Shown one piece after another: positions 29,421 through 38,162 of a DNA stretch of 64,000 nucleotides. Every line of letters begins with the position of its first letter. Within the stretch, counting starts at the first letter, position 1. The translations under genes and the position numbers were made by a program. Source of the stretch: Enterococcus faecalis 13-SD-W-01 (GTDB taxonomy: Bacteria > Bacillota > Bacilli > Lactobacillales > Enterococcaceae); contig KE351649.1 of NCBI GenBank assembly GCA_000415185.1, positions 110,034 to 174,033 on the forward strand, written 5' to 3'. The notes below the pieces were generated by a model. The model searched no databases. It had not been told where the DNA came from and saw only the letters and a program-made list of their open reading frames with translations.

Positions 29421-29609
29421 AAAAAAACTCCTTCTTGCCTAGCTATCTAAAAGTATACTGTAAGTATTTTACATAGCTGTTTCAATTAGTTTAAATTTGT
29501 TGTGTTTCTTGACATTTTAAGAACTGCTGTAATCATTATTCCAGTATTCTTTCTCACCATCCGTTATACTTGAATCAAAGACTACTTACATACGGATAGG
29601 AGAATACTC

Positions 29610-30566
29610 ATGATTAAATATTTGCATTTGGAGAATCAAAAATTAAAGAAAACAGAAACTGAAACAGAGGAAACAGTCTGGTTTTGTGTAGAACATCCTA
29701 CCAAAGAAGAAATTGAACATTTGATCGAAAAATTCGATCTGCCGGCAGACTATATCACTTCGGTTTTAGATGATGCAGAAAATTCACGTGTAGAAGAATT
29801 CAATCAAGCAAAATTTGAAAAACCTGCACTGCTTCTGCTACAATATCCATTCGCGAAAAAAAGTCCCAGCGGTTATTTCCAAATCGATATCTATCCTTTT
29901 TCTATTATTGTGACTCCCAAAAAGAAGCTTATCACAATTGGAAATCACGAACCACAATTTTTAAAAAAAGTTTTTGATCATTCATTTATCCAAACAGATA
30001 TCTCGCCGCAATTAAATATTTTGTTTCAATTGACTTGGTATATCACGATTTCCTATAACGAATACTTAGTGACATTGAAAGAACGATGCGATCGTCTTGA
30101 AAGCCAGCTGCAAGTAGCCACTGAAAACAGCCAGCTTTATCAGTTGATGGATATCCAAAAAAGTTTGGTCTACTTTGACGCAGCAACTTCAGCCAACTTG
30201 CATGCTTTGAAAAAACTGACCGACAATGCGCATTTTCAAGAACACGATTTGCTTAAAAATCATTTAAGAGATGTGATCATTGAAACAAAACAAGCTTCAA
30301 CGATTTCTCGTATCCAATTGAAATTGGTAGAACAGATGAATGAGACTTTTTCCGCCATCGTTTCGAATAATCTGAACAATATTATGAAAATCTTAACATC
30401 AGTCACGATCGTCTTAACGATACCTACGATCATCAGCGGGATGTACGGAATGAATACAAAGCTGCCAATTGCAGAACGAAACGATGCGTTCTTTCTATTA
30501 GGCGTCTTGACAATCGTTCTTTGCGCTGTCACTGCCTATATTTTACGAAAAAAAAATCTTTTGTAA
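29610..30566 (+). CDS. CorA-family divalent-cation transporter
   Basis: A 318-residue CorA-type channel for Mg2+ or a related divalent cation. A large soluble N-terminal domain (about 1-250) leads through a long helix to two C-terminal membrane segments. The pore motif GMN is in 'ISGMYGMNTKLP', just after the first segment. The short loop and Lys-rich C terminus ('RKKNLL') fit the family. A TAGGAGA site precedes the ATG. Monocistronic by position. Confidence 0.93.
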   Translation: MIKYLHLENQKLKKTETETEETVWFCVEHPTKEEIEHLIEKFDLPADYITSVLDDAENSRVEEFNQAKFEKPALLLLQYPFAKKSPSGYFQIDIYPFSIIVTPKKKLITIGNHEPQFLKKVFDHSFIQTDISPQLNILFQLTWYITISYNEYLVTLKERCDRLESQLQVATENSQLYQLMDIQKSLVYFDAATSANLHALKKLTDNAHFQEHDLLKNHLRDVIIETKQASTISRIQLKLVEQMNETFSAIVSNNLNNIMKILTSVTIVLTIPTIISGMYGMNTKLPIAERNDAFFLLGVLTIVLCAVTAYILRKKNLL

Positions 30567-30577
30567 TCCTTCTGTCC

Positions 30578-30606
30578 TTGAAGTAACCATTAAAACATTG
30601 TACACT
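30578..30606 (+). promoter_or_regulatory. Sigma-A promoter of the DUF4044 gene
   Basis: TTGAAG (30578-30583) and TACACT (30601-30606) are separated by 17 bases and lie 34 bp before the ATG of the small gene. Confidence 0.6.
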
Positions 30607-30639
30607 TAAGCTAAATAAATACTTAAGGATGATTAGTCT

Positions 30640-30756
30640 ATGGGCGAAAAAAAACAAACAAGTACTTTTGCAAAAGTTACCAAAGTCGTAATATGGACAA
30701 TGTTGATTTTGACGATTGGATCAGTCGTGTTGACAGCTGTAATGAGTGTGATGTAA
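30640..30756 (+). CDS. 38-residue DUF4044-like single-pass membrane protein
   Basis: A very short gene encoding a basic N terminus ('MGEKKQTSTFAKVTK') and one membrane segment ('VVIWTMLILTIGSVVLTAV'). AAGGATG precedes the ATG, a sigma-A promoter lies upstream and a terminator downstream, so it looks like a true transcription unit. Size and sequence resemble the DUF4044 family of Firmicutes small proteins, from memory. Function unknown. Confidence 0.8.
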   Translation: MGEKKQTSTFAKVTKVVIWTMLILTIGSVVLTAVMSVM

Positions 30757-30796
30757 AGGTTGTGAATGAGCTGTTCAGCTTCAAGCAAACTGAATA

Positions 30797-30838
30797 TAAA
30801 AAAAGGAGCTGCAACTTTTAAGTTGCGGCTCCTTTTTT
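30797..30838. terminator. Bidirectional terminator between the DUF4044 gene and recN
   Basis: AAAAAAGGAGCTGCAACTT pairs with its near-complement (one G-T) and is flanked by A and T runs on both sides, so it works in either direction. The recN stop codon (30818-30820) is inside the hairpin. Confidence 0.88.
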
Positions 30839-32509
30839 AGCTAGTTTCAGCAATTCTTTTGCATGTTCGATTGTTAATGGTGTGATTTCACTTCCGGCTA
30901 ACATCCGAGCAATCTCTTGCGTTCTGTCTGACGGTTTCAATTCGGTCACCGTTGTTTTTGTCCGACCTTCTTCAATTTGTTTCACGATATAATATTGATA
31001 GTCTGCCACAGCAGCGACTTGCGGCAGATGTGTGATACACAATACTTGGGAATTCCGCGAGATTTGCACGATTTTATCTGCGATTGCTTGGGCTACACGT
31101 CCGCTGACCCCTGTATCCACTTCATCAAAAATAATACTCGTCAATTCTTGTGTTGAAGAAAAAATCGTTTTCAGCGCTAGCAATACACGGGAAAGCTCCC
31201 CGCCAGAAGCGACTTTTACCAATGGCTTCAACGGTTCCCCTGGATTGGTCGTGATATAGAATTCTACTTGGTCGATACCGTTTTGATCGAATGGACGTGT
31301 CTCTTCTTTCAAAAAGCGAACTTCGAATTCTGTGTTTTCCATATATAATCCTTTTAACTCATGAAGAATCGCTCGCTCTAATTTCTGGGCAATCGTTACG
31401 CGCTTCGCATGCAGTGCTTTCGCTTGTTTTTCCAGTTTTTGCTGTTGTGCGGCTAATTCTTTCTGCATGTTTTCTAGTTGTGTTTCTGAAAAATCAGAAG
31501 CGGCCAATTCTTTTGTGATTTCTTCATAGTAATCCAAAATCGCTTCGATCGTATCTCCGTATTTTCGTTTCAACTGGCGAATCAGTTCTAAACGTTGGTT
31601 CACTTCTTCCAGGCGGTTTTCATCTAGTTCAAGATGATCGATTTGACGGCTGATATCTCCAATCGCATCTTGCAGCAGATAATACGCACTTTGGACGTTT
31701 TCAACGATTTGCTCATACTCTTGATCCAAGTGGGCAATTCCTTGAAGTTCTGATAACGCTGCTCCTACATTGTCCACACTGCTTTGATCTTCATTGTTCA
31801 ATGCGGCGTAGCCAAAAGCCAAGCTGTCGACGATTTTTTGATAGTTGCTTAGTTTATCACGTTCTTCGATCAGCTGCTCTTCTTCTCCTGGCTGAAGTTC
31901 TGCTGCCGCGATTTCTTCTTGCTGAAAATGAAGCATATCGATTCGCTGGACGAACGATTTTTCACTGCTTTGGATTTTGCGCACTTTTCTTTCTAATTCC
32001 CGATACTTTTCATAACTTGCGCGATAAGCTTCTTTTTCTTTTAAAAATGCTGCATCGCCAAATTCATCTAATAAATGCAAGTGATATTCCGGCTGCAATA
32101 ATTCTTGATGCTCGTTTTGTCCTTGGATATCTACTAAAAAACGGCCAATGCGTCTCAAATTTGCTAAAGTAACGATATGTCCATTGACTCTGCAAACATT
32201 TTTTCCGGCTAATGACATATCTCGGCGGACAATCAAATTGCTGTCATCCGTCTCCAATCCAAGCTCATCCATCAACACCTTGAATTCTGCTTGTTCTGGA
32301 AGCTCAAATAACCCCTCAATGATACACTTGTCTGCACCTTGGCGAATATAATCGCTTGAGCCTCTTCCGCCCGCTAATAAACCAAGAGCGTCGATAATGA
32401 TCGATTTCCCCGCACCGGTTTCACCAGTCAAAGCTGTCATCCCTTCATGAAACGACAGCCGCAGTTCTGGAATGATCGCAAAATTCGTAATACTTATCTC
32501 TTGTAACAT
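30818..32509 (-). CDS. recN: DNA repair protein RecN
   Basis: A 563-residue SMC-like ATPase for double-strand-break repair. Walker A 'GETGAGKSI' lies near residue 30, the central part is coiled coil, and the C-terminal half has 'VASGGELSRVLLALK' (signature) and 'IIFDEVDTGVSG' (Walker B). It follows argR by 17 bp, the classic argR-recN pair of Firmicutes. Confidence 0.96.
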   Translation of the reverse strand: MLQEISITNFAIIPELRLSFHEGMTALTGETGAGKSIIIDALGLLAGGRGSSDYIRQGADKCIIEGLFELPEQAEFKVLMDELGLETDDSNLIVRRDMSLAGKNVCRVNGHIVTLANLRRIGRFLVDIQGQNEHQELLQPEYHLHLLDEFGDAAFLKEKEAYRASYEKYRELERKVRKIQSSEKSFVQRIDMLHFQQEEIAAAELQPGEEEQLIEERDKLSNYQKIVDSLAFGYAALNNEDQSSVDNVGAALSELQGIAHLDQEYEQIVENVQSAYYLLQDAIGDISRQIDHLELDENRLEEVNQRLELIRQLKRKYGDTIEAILDYYEEITKELAASDFSETQLENMQKELAAQQQKLEKQAKALHAKRVTIAQKLERAILHELKGLYMENTEFEVRFLKEETRPFDQNGIDQVEFYITTNPGEPLKPLVKVASGGELSRVLLALKTIFSSTQELTSIIFDEVDTGVSGRVAQAIADKIVQISRNSQVLCITHLPQVAAVADYQYYIVKQIEEGRTKTTVTELKPSDRTQEIARMLAGSEITPLTIEHAKELLKLAKKGAAT

Positions 32510-32526
32510 TGCGTACTCCCCTCAGC

Positions 32527-32976
32527 TTAAAGATATAATAGGAAATCTTTTTTTAGAAGTCGGGCGTCTTCTTCTGTACGAGTGATCATCAGAACATTGT
32601 CATCATCACTGATAGTTGAAAACAATTCTTTTTTGTATCGTTTGTCGATCAAATTCGCTGCCGCATAAGCATTTCCCGGCAATGTTTTCAAAATAACGAA
32701 TTTTTCCATTTGATCTACTGAAACAAATGCATCTTTTAGTAACTTTTCTAGCTTCACATGGACATCTTCATTTGTCTCTGCTGGAAGGCTGTAACGATAA
32801 CCGCCTTCTGCCGCAGGGACTTTTATCAATTTCAATTCCTTGATGTCACGGGAAATCGTTGCTTGTGTTACGGCGATTCCTTTGCTTTTCAGAATTTCTA
32901 CAAATTCTTCCTGTTTTCTGATATCCCGCTCATTAAGCAGACGAGTGATCAGACGATGACGATCTTTTTTTCTCAT
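32527..32976 (-). CDS. argR: Arginine repressor ArgR/AhrC
   Basis: A 149-residue arginine-responsive regulator. The winged helix has the 'TQATISRDIKELKL' recognition region with the family's SR motif, and the C-terminal hexamerisation and arginine domain contains 'DDDNVLMITRTEEDAR'. The longer frame starting at 33087 runs back into tlyA; the ATG at 32976 gives the normal family length. AAGGAG lies 12 bases before it. Enterococci usually carry several ArgR paralogues, and the recN-linked copy is the ancestral one. Confidence 0.94.
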   Translation of the reverse strand: MRKKDRHRLITRLLNERDIRKQEEFVEILKSKGIAVTQATISRDIKELKLIKVPAAEGGYRYSLPAETNEDVHVKLEKLLKDAFVSVDQMEKFVILKTLPGNAYAAANLIDKRYKKELFSTISDDDNVLMITRTEEDARLLKKDFLLYL

Positions 32977-33052
32977 AGACTTCTTTCGCTCCTTTACTCC
33001 ATACATTCTGCAGCTGCAGTGAAGAATTATTGAACTATTTGCTGTATAGCAG

Positions 33053-33865
33053 CTAGTTGAATTGGTTATGTGCTTGTTCGACAACATTGTGAGGATCGAT
33101 CGTTTCGCTGATTTTCCCCTGATCAGCGGTTTTTCTCAAATGGGCAAGGAATTCAATGTTTCCTTCGCCGCCAGTAATCGGTGAAAAACTAAGTTCCAGG
33201 ACATCGAATCCTTGATCAGCAGCAAATGCCAAAACATCTTTCAGCACAAGTTCATGGACGGCGGGATCACGGACGATTCCTTTTTTGCCGACAGAAGCTC
33301 TGCCAGCTTCAAATTGCGGTTTGATCAAAGCGATGACATCGCCGTTTTCTTTTAAGATAGCGTGCAGCGGCGGCAGTATTTTTTTCAATGAGATGAATGA
33401 GACGTCGATAACTGCTGTCTCAGGCTGTCCCAAGTGAAAATCTTCTGGCACAGAATAACGGAAGTTGACACGTTCCATGACTTCGACTCGCGGATCTTGT
33501 CTTAATTTCCAAGCTAACTGATTGTAGCCTACATCCAGTGCATAGCTCATTTTCGCACCATTTTGCAAAGCTGCATCCGTAAAACCGCCAGTTGAAGCGC
33601 CGATATCCAATAACGTCGTTCCTTCAACGGACAAATCGAAGACTTTCAGTGCTTTTTCTAGTTTCAGACCGCCTCGCGAAACATAAGGAAGTTTCTTTCC
33701 TTTGATTTGCAATTCATTGTTGATATCGATCTTTTCTCCTGGTTTATCAAAACGTTCATTTTTTTCATTGTAGATCAGACCTGCCATGATCGCCCGCTTT
33801 GCTTGTTCTCTTGATTCGTATAATCCTTGCTTGACTGCCAGCAAGTCTACTCGTTCTTTTTCCAT
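33053..33865 (-). CDS. TlyA-family rRNA 2'-O-methyltransferase/hemolysin
   Basis: A 270-residue protein with an N-terminal S4 RNA-binding domain ('RVDLLAVKQGLYESREQAKRAIMAGL') and a C-terminal FtsJ-type methyltransferase domain with SAM motif 'LLDIGASTGGFTDAAL'. Mycobacterial TlyA methylates 16S and 23S rRNA; the enterococcal target is not known. A GTG at 33877 overlaps the ribosome binding site, so the ATG at 33865 is preferred. Eight bases separate it from ispA. Confidence 0.93.
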   Translation of the reverse strand: MEKERVDLLAVKQGLYESREQAKRAIMAGLIYNEKNERFDKPGEKIDINNELQIKGKKLPYVSRGGLKLEKALKVFDLSVEGTTLLDIGASTGGFTDAALQNGAKMSYALDVGYNQLAWKLRQDPRVEVMERVNFRYSVPEDFHLGQPETAVIDVSFISLKKILPPLHAILKENGDVIALIKPQFEAGRASVGKKGIVRDPAVHELVLKDVLAFAADQGFDVLELSFSPITGGEGNIEFLAHLRKTADQGKISETIDPHNVVEQAHNQFN

Positions 33866-33873
33866 GTTGTTCC

Positions 33874-34761
33874 TCACTTCTTGATTTCGAATAACTTGAT
33901 CGTTTCTTTTAAAAGCGTTCCGTCAAATGAAGATACATTCTGTTCAAGTGTTTCGATCAATCCATTTGCAGCTTCGATTTCTTGCTCTAACGCGGTGAAA
34001 GCTTCTTCTAATCCCAAAAGTTTAGGATAGGTGTTTTTTCCCATTGCTTCGTCTTTTCCTGTCCGTTTCCCTTGTTCATGGGTCGTACTTGTTACATCCA
34101 AAAGGTCATCTTTGATTTGGAAAGCTAACCCTAGATGGCTTGCAAGGTTACGTAAAATAAGGACGATTTCCTCTGGCTGATTTGCTAAAATTCCGCCAGC
34201 TAAAAGCGCAAATTCGATCAGACGTCCAGTTTTACGTTCATGGATCGCTGCCAATTCTTCCAAAGTAAGCTGTTTATGTTCACTCTCGATATCTGCAGAC
34301 TGTCCAGCGACCATGCCTTCTGTCCCGCTAGCCAAAGCAAGCTGCTGCAGCAAGAGTAATTTTTGATCACTTTCAAGATGTGCCATCGTAACAAGTTGAA
34401 AAGCAGCAGTCAGCAAACCATCGCCTGCCAAGATTGCTTGGGCATCGCCAAAGACTTTGTGGTTCGTTGGTTTTCCTCTGCGCAAATCATCATTATCCAT
34501 TGCTGGCAGATCATCGTGGATCAAAGAATACGTATGGATCATTTCCAACGCAGCTGCTGTTTGATAGGCTGCGTCTGTTAATGGTTCGCCAAAAGAAGCA
34601 GCGGCAGCCAGCAAAAGAAGCGGACGGATGCGTTTGCCTCCTGCTTGGATAGAGTACAGGATGCTTTCCTTCAATTTTGGATGATTTGTGTGTTCTTCCA
34701 AAAATCGGATCATTTCTTGTTCAACTAACGGTAAATGGTTCGTTGAAAATTCTGACAGCAT
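33874..34761 (-). CDS. ispA: Farnesyl diphosphate synthase / polyprenyl synthetase
   Basis: A 295-residue trans-prenyltransferase that joins IPP and DMAPP to farnesyl diphosphate. The first Asp-rich motif 'DDLPAMDNDDLRRG' and the second 'KDDLLDVT' are both present, with 'GGKRIRPLL' for IPP binding. It supplies the precursor of undecaprenyl phosphate. It lies two bases after xseB, in the usual xseA-xseB-ispA order. Confidence 0.95.
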   Translation of the reverse strand: MLSEFSTNHLPLVEQEMIRFLEEHTNHPKLKESILYSIQAGGKRIRPLLLLAAAASFGEPLTDAAYQTAAALEMIHTYSLIHDDLPAMDNDDLRRGKPTNHKVFGDAQAILAGDGLLTAAFQLVTMAHLESDQKLLLLQQLALASGTEGMVAGQSADIESEHKQLTLEELAAIHERKTGRLIEFALLAGGILANQPEEIVLILRNLASHLGLAFQIKDDLLDVTSTTHEQGKRTGKDEAMGKNTYPKLLGLEEAFTALEQEIEAANGLIETLEQNVSSFDGTLLKETIKLFEIKK

Positions 34762-34763
34762 GT

Positions 34764-34988
34764 TTAAGACTCCTCATTCGTATCAAAAACCACTTCTTCG
34801 TTGGCTTCTGTCATCATTTTTGTCAGTGTTTTTTCTGCTTTTGCCAAAGTATCTTGACATTGTTTGCTTAGTTCCATTCCTCTTTTAAATGCGTCCAAGG
34901 CTTCTTCTAATGGAACATCACCTTGTTCAAGCTGTAAAACGATTTTTTCTAATTCTTGTAGAGATTCTTCAAATGTTGGATTTTCCAT
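34764..34988 (-). CDS. xseB: Exodeoxyribonuclease VII small subunit
   Basis: A 74-residue helical protein with the family signature '[32 protein letters not shown]' split over residues 5-36. Several copies wrap around XseA in the ExoVII complex, which degrades single-stranded DNA. An AAGGAGAG site precedes the ATG. It starts three bases after xseA ends. Confidence 0.96.
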   Translation of the reverse strand: MENPTFEESLQELEKIVLQLEQGDVPLEEALDAFKRGMELSKQCQDTLAKAEKTLTKMMTEANEEVVFDTNEES

Positions 34989-34991
34989 GGA

Positions 34992-36326
34992 TTACTCTCC
35001 TTGTATTTCATTTATCCGCGCTTTGACTTGCCCATCTTGGTAATGGATCGTCACTTCATCCTCCAGTGCCACTTCTTTGATACTTTTTATGACCTGGTTT
35101 TCCACCGTCGTATAGCTGTAGCCTCGACTCATTATTTTTAAAGGACTCAGTAGATCTAAGGACTGGACGGTATTTTGGAAACGGACTTGTTTTTGCTGCA
35201 TGTATTGCTGCATTTTTTCTTCCAGACGGGTCGCAAGATAAGTTGTTTCTTGTCGTGCTTCTTTTACTCTGTGGATCGGTGCATTTTGTTCTAGTTCATG
35301 TTTCAGCTGAAGAACTTGGCGCTCTTTAGCATAATAAGTCTGCTGAGCAATTTGCATCAGTCGTTGTCTCAATTGATCTAATTTGATATTTTGTCCATCA
35401 TATAAACGTTCCGGCTGCCGAAAAACAAAGGAATTTTTTGAATGAGCAAAACGTTCCTGTTTGCGTTGGATCTGTCGCAAAAAAGCTTGCTCTAAACGAC
35501 TTTGGCGCTCTTTGATCCGCAATAGTTCTTCTGATAAAACAGGTACAGCCAGTTCCGCAGCTGCTGTCGGTGTCGCTGCGCGAACATCCGCTACAAGATC
35601 TGCAATCGTCGTATCTGTTTCATGTCCGACAGAAGAAATGATTGGTGTTTGCGCCTGATAAATCGCGCGTGCGACACGTTCCTCATTGAAAGGCCACAAG
35701 TCTTCGATCGACCCGCCGCCTCGGCCAATGATCATCGTATCGAAATCGCCTGCTTCTTCGACACGCTTGATATTTTTCACCACGTCATCTGCGGCTTGGT
35801 TTCCTTGGACGACTGTTGGAAAAAGAACCAATTGCGCAATCGGATATCTTCGTTTGACCGTCGTAATGATGTCGCGGATCACGGCGCCGCTTGGACTCGT
35901 CAAAACAGCGATTTTTTTAGGAAATCTCGGCAATTGTTTTTTGGGTCCTTGGAAAAGTCCTTCTTTCATCAACTTTTCTTTTAATTCTTCTAAGGCTTGA
36001 TACAATGCACCTACGCCATCTGGTTCCATGTGTTCGACATAGATTTGGTACGAACCGCCAGCTTCATAGAGAGAGATTCTGCCGACAACTAAGACCTTCA
36101 TTCCTTCTTTTGGCTGGAATCTCAATTTTTGGAAAGCGCCTTTGAACATGATAGCTGATAGTTTGGCGTGATCATCTTTCAAACTGAAATACTGATGTGC
36201 ATTTGCCCGCAAACGAAAATTAGAGATTTCGCCTGTTAGATAAACGCGTTCCAAATAAGGGTCTGCATCAAATTTTCTTTTTAAATATTTCGTCAATGCT
36301 GTAACACTCAAATATTCTTGAGCCAT
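34992..36326 (-). CDS. xseA: Exodeoxyribonuclease VII large subunit
   Basis: The 444-residue catalytic subunit of ExoVII. An N-terminal OB fold ('YLTGEISNFRLRANAHQYFSLKD') precedes the catalytic domain with 'TSPSGAVIRDI', 'IGRGGGSIEDLWPFNEE' and 'GHETDTTIADLVADVRAATP', then a long helical region. A GTG at 36335 coincides with the ribosome binding site, so the ATG at 36326 is used. It follows folD. Confidence 0.96.
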   Translation of the reverse strand: MAQEYLSVTALTKYLKRKFDADPYLERVYLTGEISNFRLRANAHQYFSLKDDHAKLSAIMFKGAFQKLRFQPKEGMKVLVVGRISLYEAGGSYQIYVEHMEPDGVGALYQALEELKEKLMKEGLFQGPKKQLPRFPKKIAVLTSPSGAVIRDIITTVKRRYPIAQLVLFPTVVQGNQAADDVVKNIKRVEEAGDFDTMIIGRGGGSIEDLWPFNEERVARAIYQAQTPIISSVGHETDTTIADLVADVRAATPTAAAELAVPVLSEELLRIKERQSRLEQAFLRQIQRKQERFAHSKNSFVFRQPERLYDGQNIKLDQLRQRLMQIAQQTYYAKERQVLQLKHELEQNAPIHRVKEARQETTYLATRLEEKMQQYMQQKQVRFQNTVQSLDLLSPLKIMSRGYSYTTVENQVIKSIKEVALEDEVTIHYQDGQVKARINEIQGE

Positions 36327-36335
36327 TCTTTCCAC

Positions 36336-37181
36336 CTACTTCAATGCTTTCGCCGATTCGACTGTTTGATACATCAGCATAGTGATCGTCATTGGTCCTA
36401 CCCCTTTTGGTACAGGAGTAATGTAGCTTGCTATTGGTTCTACTTCGTCAAATTTGACATCGCCTGCTAATTTTCCTTCGTCGTTTCGATTCATTCCTAC
36501 ATCGATCACTACAGCACCTGGTTTGATAAATTCTTTTGTTACAAATTCTCTGCTGCCGATTGCTGCGACGACGATGTCTGCTTCTTTTGTCAATTCAGCT
36601 AGATTCTTCGTTTTAGAGTGCGCGATAGTGACGGTTGCATTTGCCATCATCAGTAATAAGGCCATTGGTTTGCCGACGATATTGCTTCGGCCGATCACAA
36701 CAGCGCGTTTTCCTTCTAGGTCAATATCGTATGCTTCAAACATTTTCATGATGCCATAAGGTGTACAAGGGATCTTGTCCGGTTTTCCAGCAAGCAGTTC
36801 TCCAAGATTCATTGGATGAAAACCGTCGACATCTTTTTCTGGACGGATCGCTAATAACACTTTTTCTTCATCGATTTGTTTGGGCAGCGGAAGTTGGACC
36901 AAGATACCATGAAATTGATCATCTTGATTGTATTTTTCGATTTCTGCCAACAGTTCTTCTTCGGTGATGGACTCTGGGTAACGTTCTACTTTTGAATGCA
37001 GACCGATTTTTTCAGCGGTTCTTTCTTTGTTTCGAACATAGATCTCACTTGCAGGGTTATTCCCTACTAAAAGGACAACTAGCCCAGGATGGATCTTTTC
37101 TTTTTTTAATTCTTGGATTTCTTTTGCAATTTCTGACTGCATTTTTTCGGCTAGTTCTTTTCCATTGATCAGCGTTCCCAT
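36336..37181 (-). CDS. folD: Bifunctional methylenetetrahydrofolate dehydrogenase/cyclohydrolase
   Basis: A 281-residue FolD that interconverts 5,10-methylene- and 10-formyl-tetrahydrofolate. 'SEIYVRNKERTAEKIG' carries the catalytic Tyr and Lys, 'VQLPLPKQID' and 'KDVDGFHP' are conserved, and the NADP site is 'VIGRSNIVGKP'. An AGGAGTG site precedes the ATG. Confidence 0.96.
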   Translation of the reverse strand: MGTLINGKELAEKMQSEIAKEIQELKKEKIHPGLVVLLVGNNPASEIYVRNKERTAEKIGLHSKVERYPESITEEELLAEIEKYNQDDQFHGILVQLPLPKQIDEEKVLLAIRPEKDVDGFHPMNLGELLAGKPDKIPCTPYGIMKMFEAYDIDLEGKRAVVIGRSNIVGKPMALLLMMANATVTIAHSKTKNLAELTKEADIVVAAIGSREFVTKEFIKPGAVVIDVGMNRNDEGKLAGDVKFDEVEPIASYITPVPKGVGPMTITMLMYQTVESAKALK

Positions 37182-37261
37182 TTGCCATCACTCCTAGACT
37201 TTATAATAAAAATTGCTTGATCTTAAAACTGCAACTCTTTGCTTCATTCTTTTTCTTATAG

Positions 37262-37290
37262 AAAAAAGCTAGGACTTACGCCCCAGCTTC
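37262..37290 (-). terminator. Terminator at the 3' end of nusB
   Basis: An 8-bp stem (AAGCTGGG with CCTAGCTT, one G-T) contains the nusB stop codon and is followed by TTTTTTC on the minus strand. It is modest and may allow some read-through into folD. Confidence 0.55.
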
Positions 37291-37725
37291 GGTTTCTTTC
37301 AACACATTGGATAACACACCGTTGACAAATTTCCGAGAGCGGTCATCACTAAATGTTTTGGCTAATTCAATTGCTTCGTTCAAAGCAACTGTTCCAGGAA
37401 CATCAGTAACATAAAGCATCTCAAAAATCGCGATACGTAAAATAACCAAATCCATTTTAGAAATACGCTGGATACTCCAATTATTTTTCAAGTGCTTTTC
37501 AACGATTTGATCCAGTTCCGCTTTTTTCGCACAAACTCCGCCAACTAATGTATCCAAATAAACAGGGACAAATTCTGACCCCTCTTCATTGAGCATGTCG
37601 CGATGGTCTAATTCGATCGCGTTGATAATCGCATCTTCTTTTGTTAACTCTGTATTGAAATCTAATGGGAATAATGCTTGCAAAGCCATTTCCCGTATTT
37701 CATGACGTGACAATTCTTTACTCAT
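37276..37725 (-). CDS. nusB: Transcription antitermination factor NusB
   Basis: A 149-residue all-helical protein that with NusE binds boxA RNA in rRNA antitermination. 'SRHEIREMALQALF' at the start and 'INEAIELAKTF'-like 'VALNEAIELAKTFSDDRSRKFVNGVL' at the end are characteristic. The ATG at 37725 overlaps the asp23 stop by eight bases and has GAGGAAG before it, so the two are coupled. Confidence 0.94.
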   Translation of the reverse strand: MSKELSRHEIREMALQALFPLDFNTELTKEDAIINAIELDHRDMLNEEGSEFVPVYLDTLVGGVCAKKAELDQIVEKHLKNNWSIQRISKMDLVILRIAIFEMLYVTDVPGTVALNEAIELAKTFSDDRSRKFVNGVLSNVLKETEAGA

Positions 37726-38143
37726 TTTCTTCCTCTTCGTCCTCAAATAATTCTTCTAACGCAGGCTGCTCCAATTTTTCTGGAACAACAGCAACGACAT
37801 GGATATTTACTTCAGCTAAATTGACATCTGTCATAAACAAGACTTGCTGATTCACGCGGTCTTGCATTTCCATCGCAACTTTTGGTACAGAAACACCATA
37901 CTCCAAGTAGCAGTAGATATCGACTTTCAATCCTTCATCTTCATTGCGCAAGTAAACCCCTTTGCCATGTGCTGCTCTGCCTAAAAGTTCTGTAACATTG
38001 CTGGCAAAAGTACCGCGCATGCCATAAACACCTTCAACTTTTGAAGCGGCAATACCGATGATCACTTCGATCACTTCTGGTGCGATCACGATTTCTCCCA
38101 AGTCTTGGTTTGCATTCAAAATCAGACTTTTTTCATCTGCCAT
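37718..38143 (-). CDS. Asp23/Gls24-family envelope stress protein (YqhY type)
   Basis: A 141-residue Asp23-domain protein ('IVIAPEVIEVIIGIAASKVEGVYGMRG'). Its place between efp and nusB is that of B. subtilis YqhY, which affects the control of fatty-acid synthesis. It ends in an acidic tail ('LEELFEDEEEENE'). It has no membrane segment. AAGGAGG precedes the ATG. Confidence 0.92.
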   Translation of the reverse strand: MADEKSLILNANQDLGEIVIAPEVIEVIIGIAASKVEGVYGMRGTFASNVTELLGRAAHGKGVYLRNEDEGLKVDIYCYLEYGVSVPKVAMEMQDRVNQQVLFMTDVNLAEVNIHVVAVVPEKLEQPALEELFEDEEEENE

Positions 38144-38162
38144 TTATACTTCCTCCTTTTGC

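Noticed and set aside
33001-33060. ARG-box-like stretch before argR (TTCAATAATTCTTCA on the minus strand)
   Set aside because: Only partial match to the ArgR consensus and partly inside tlyA; too weak to call.
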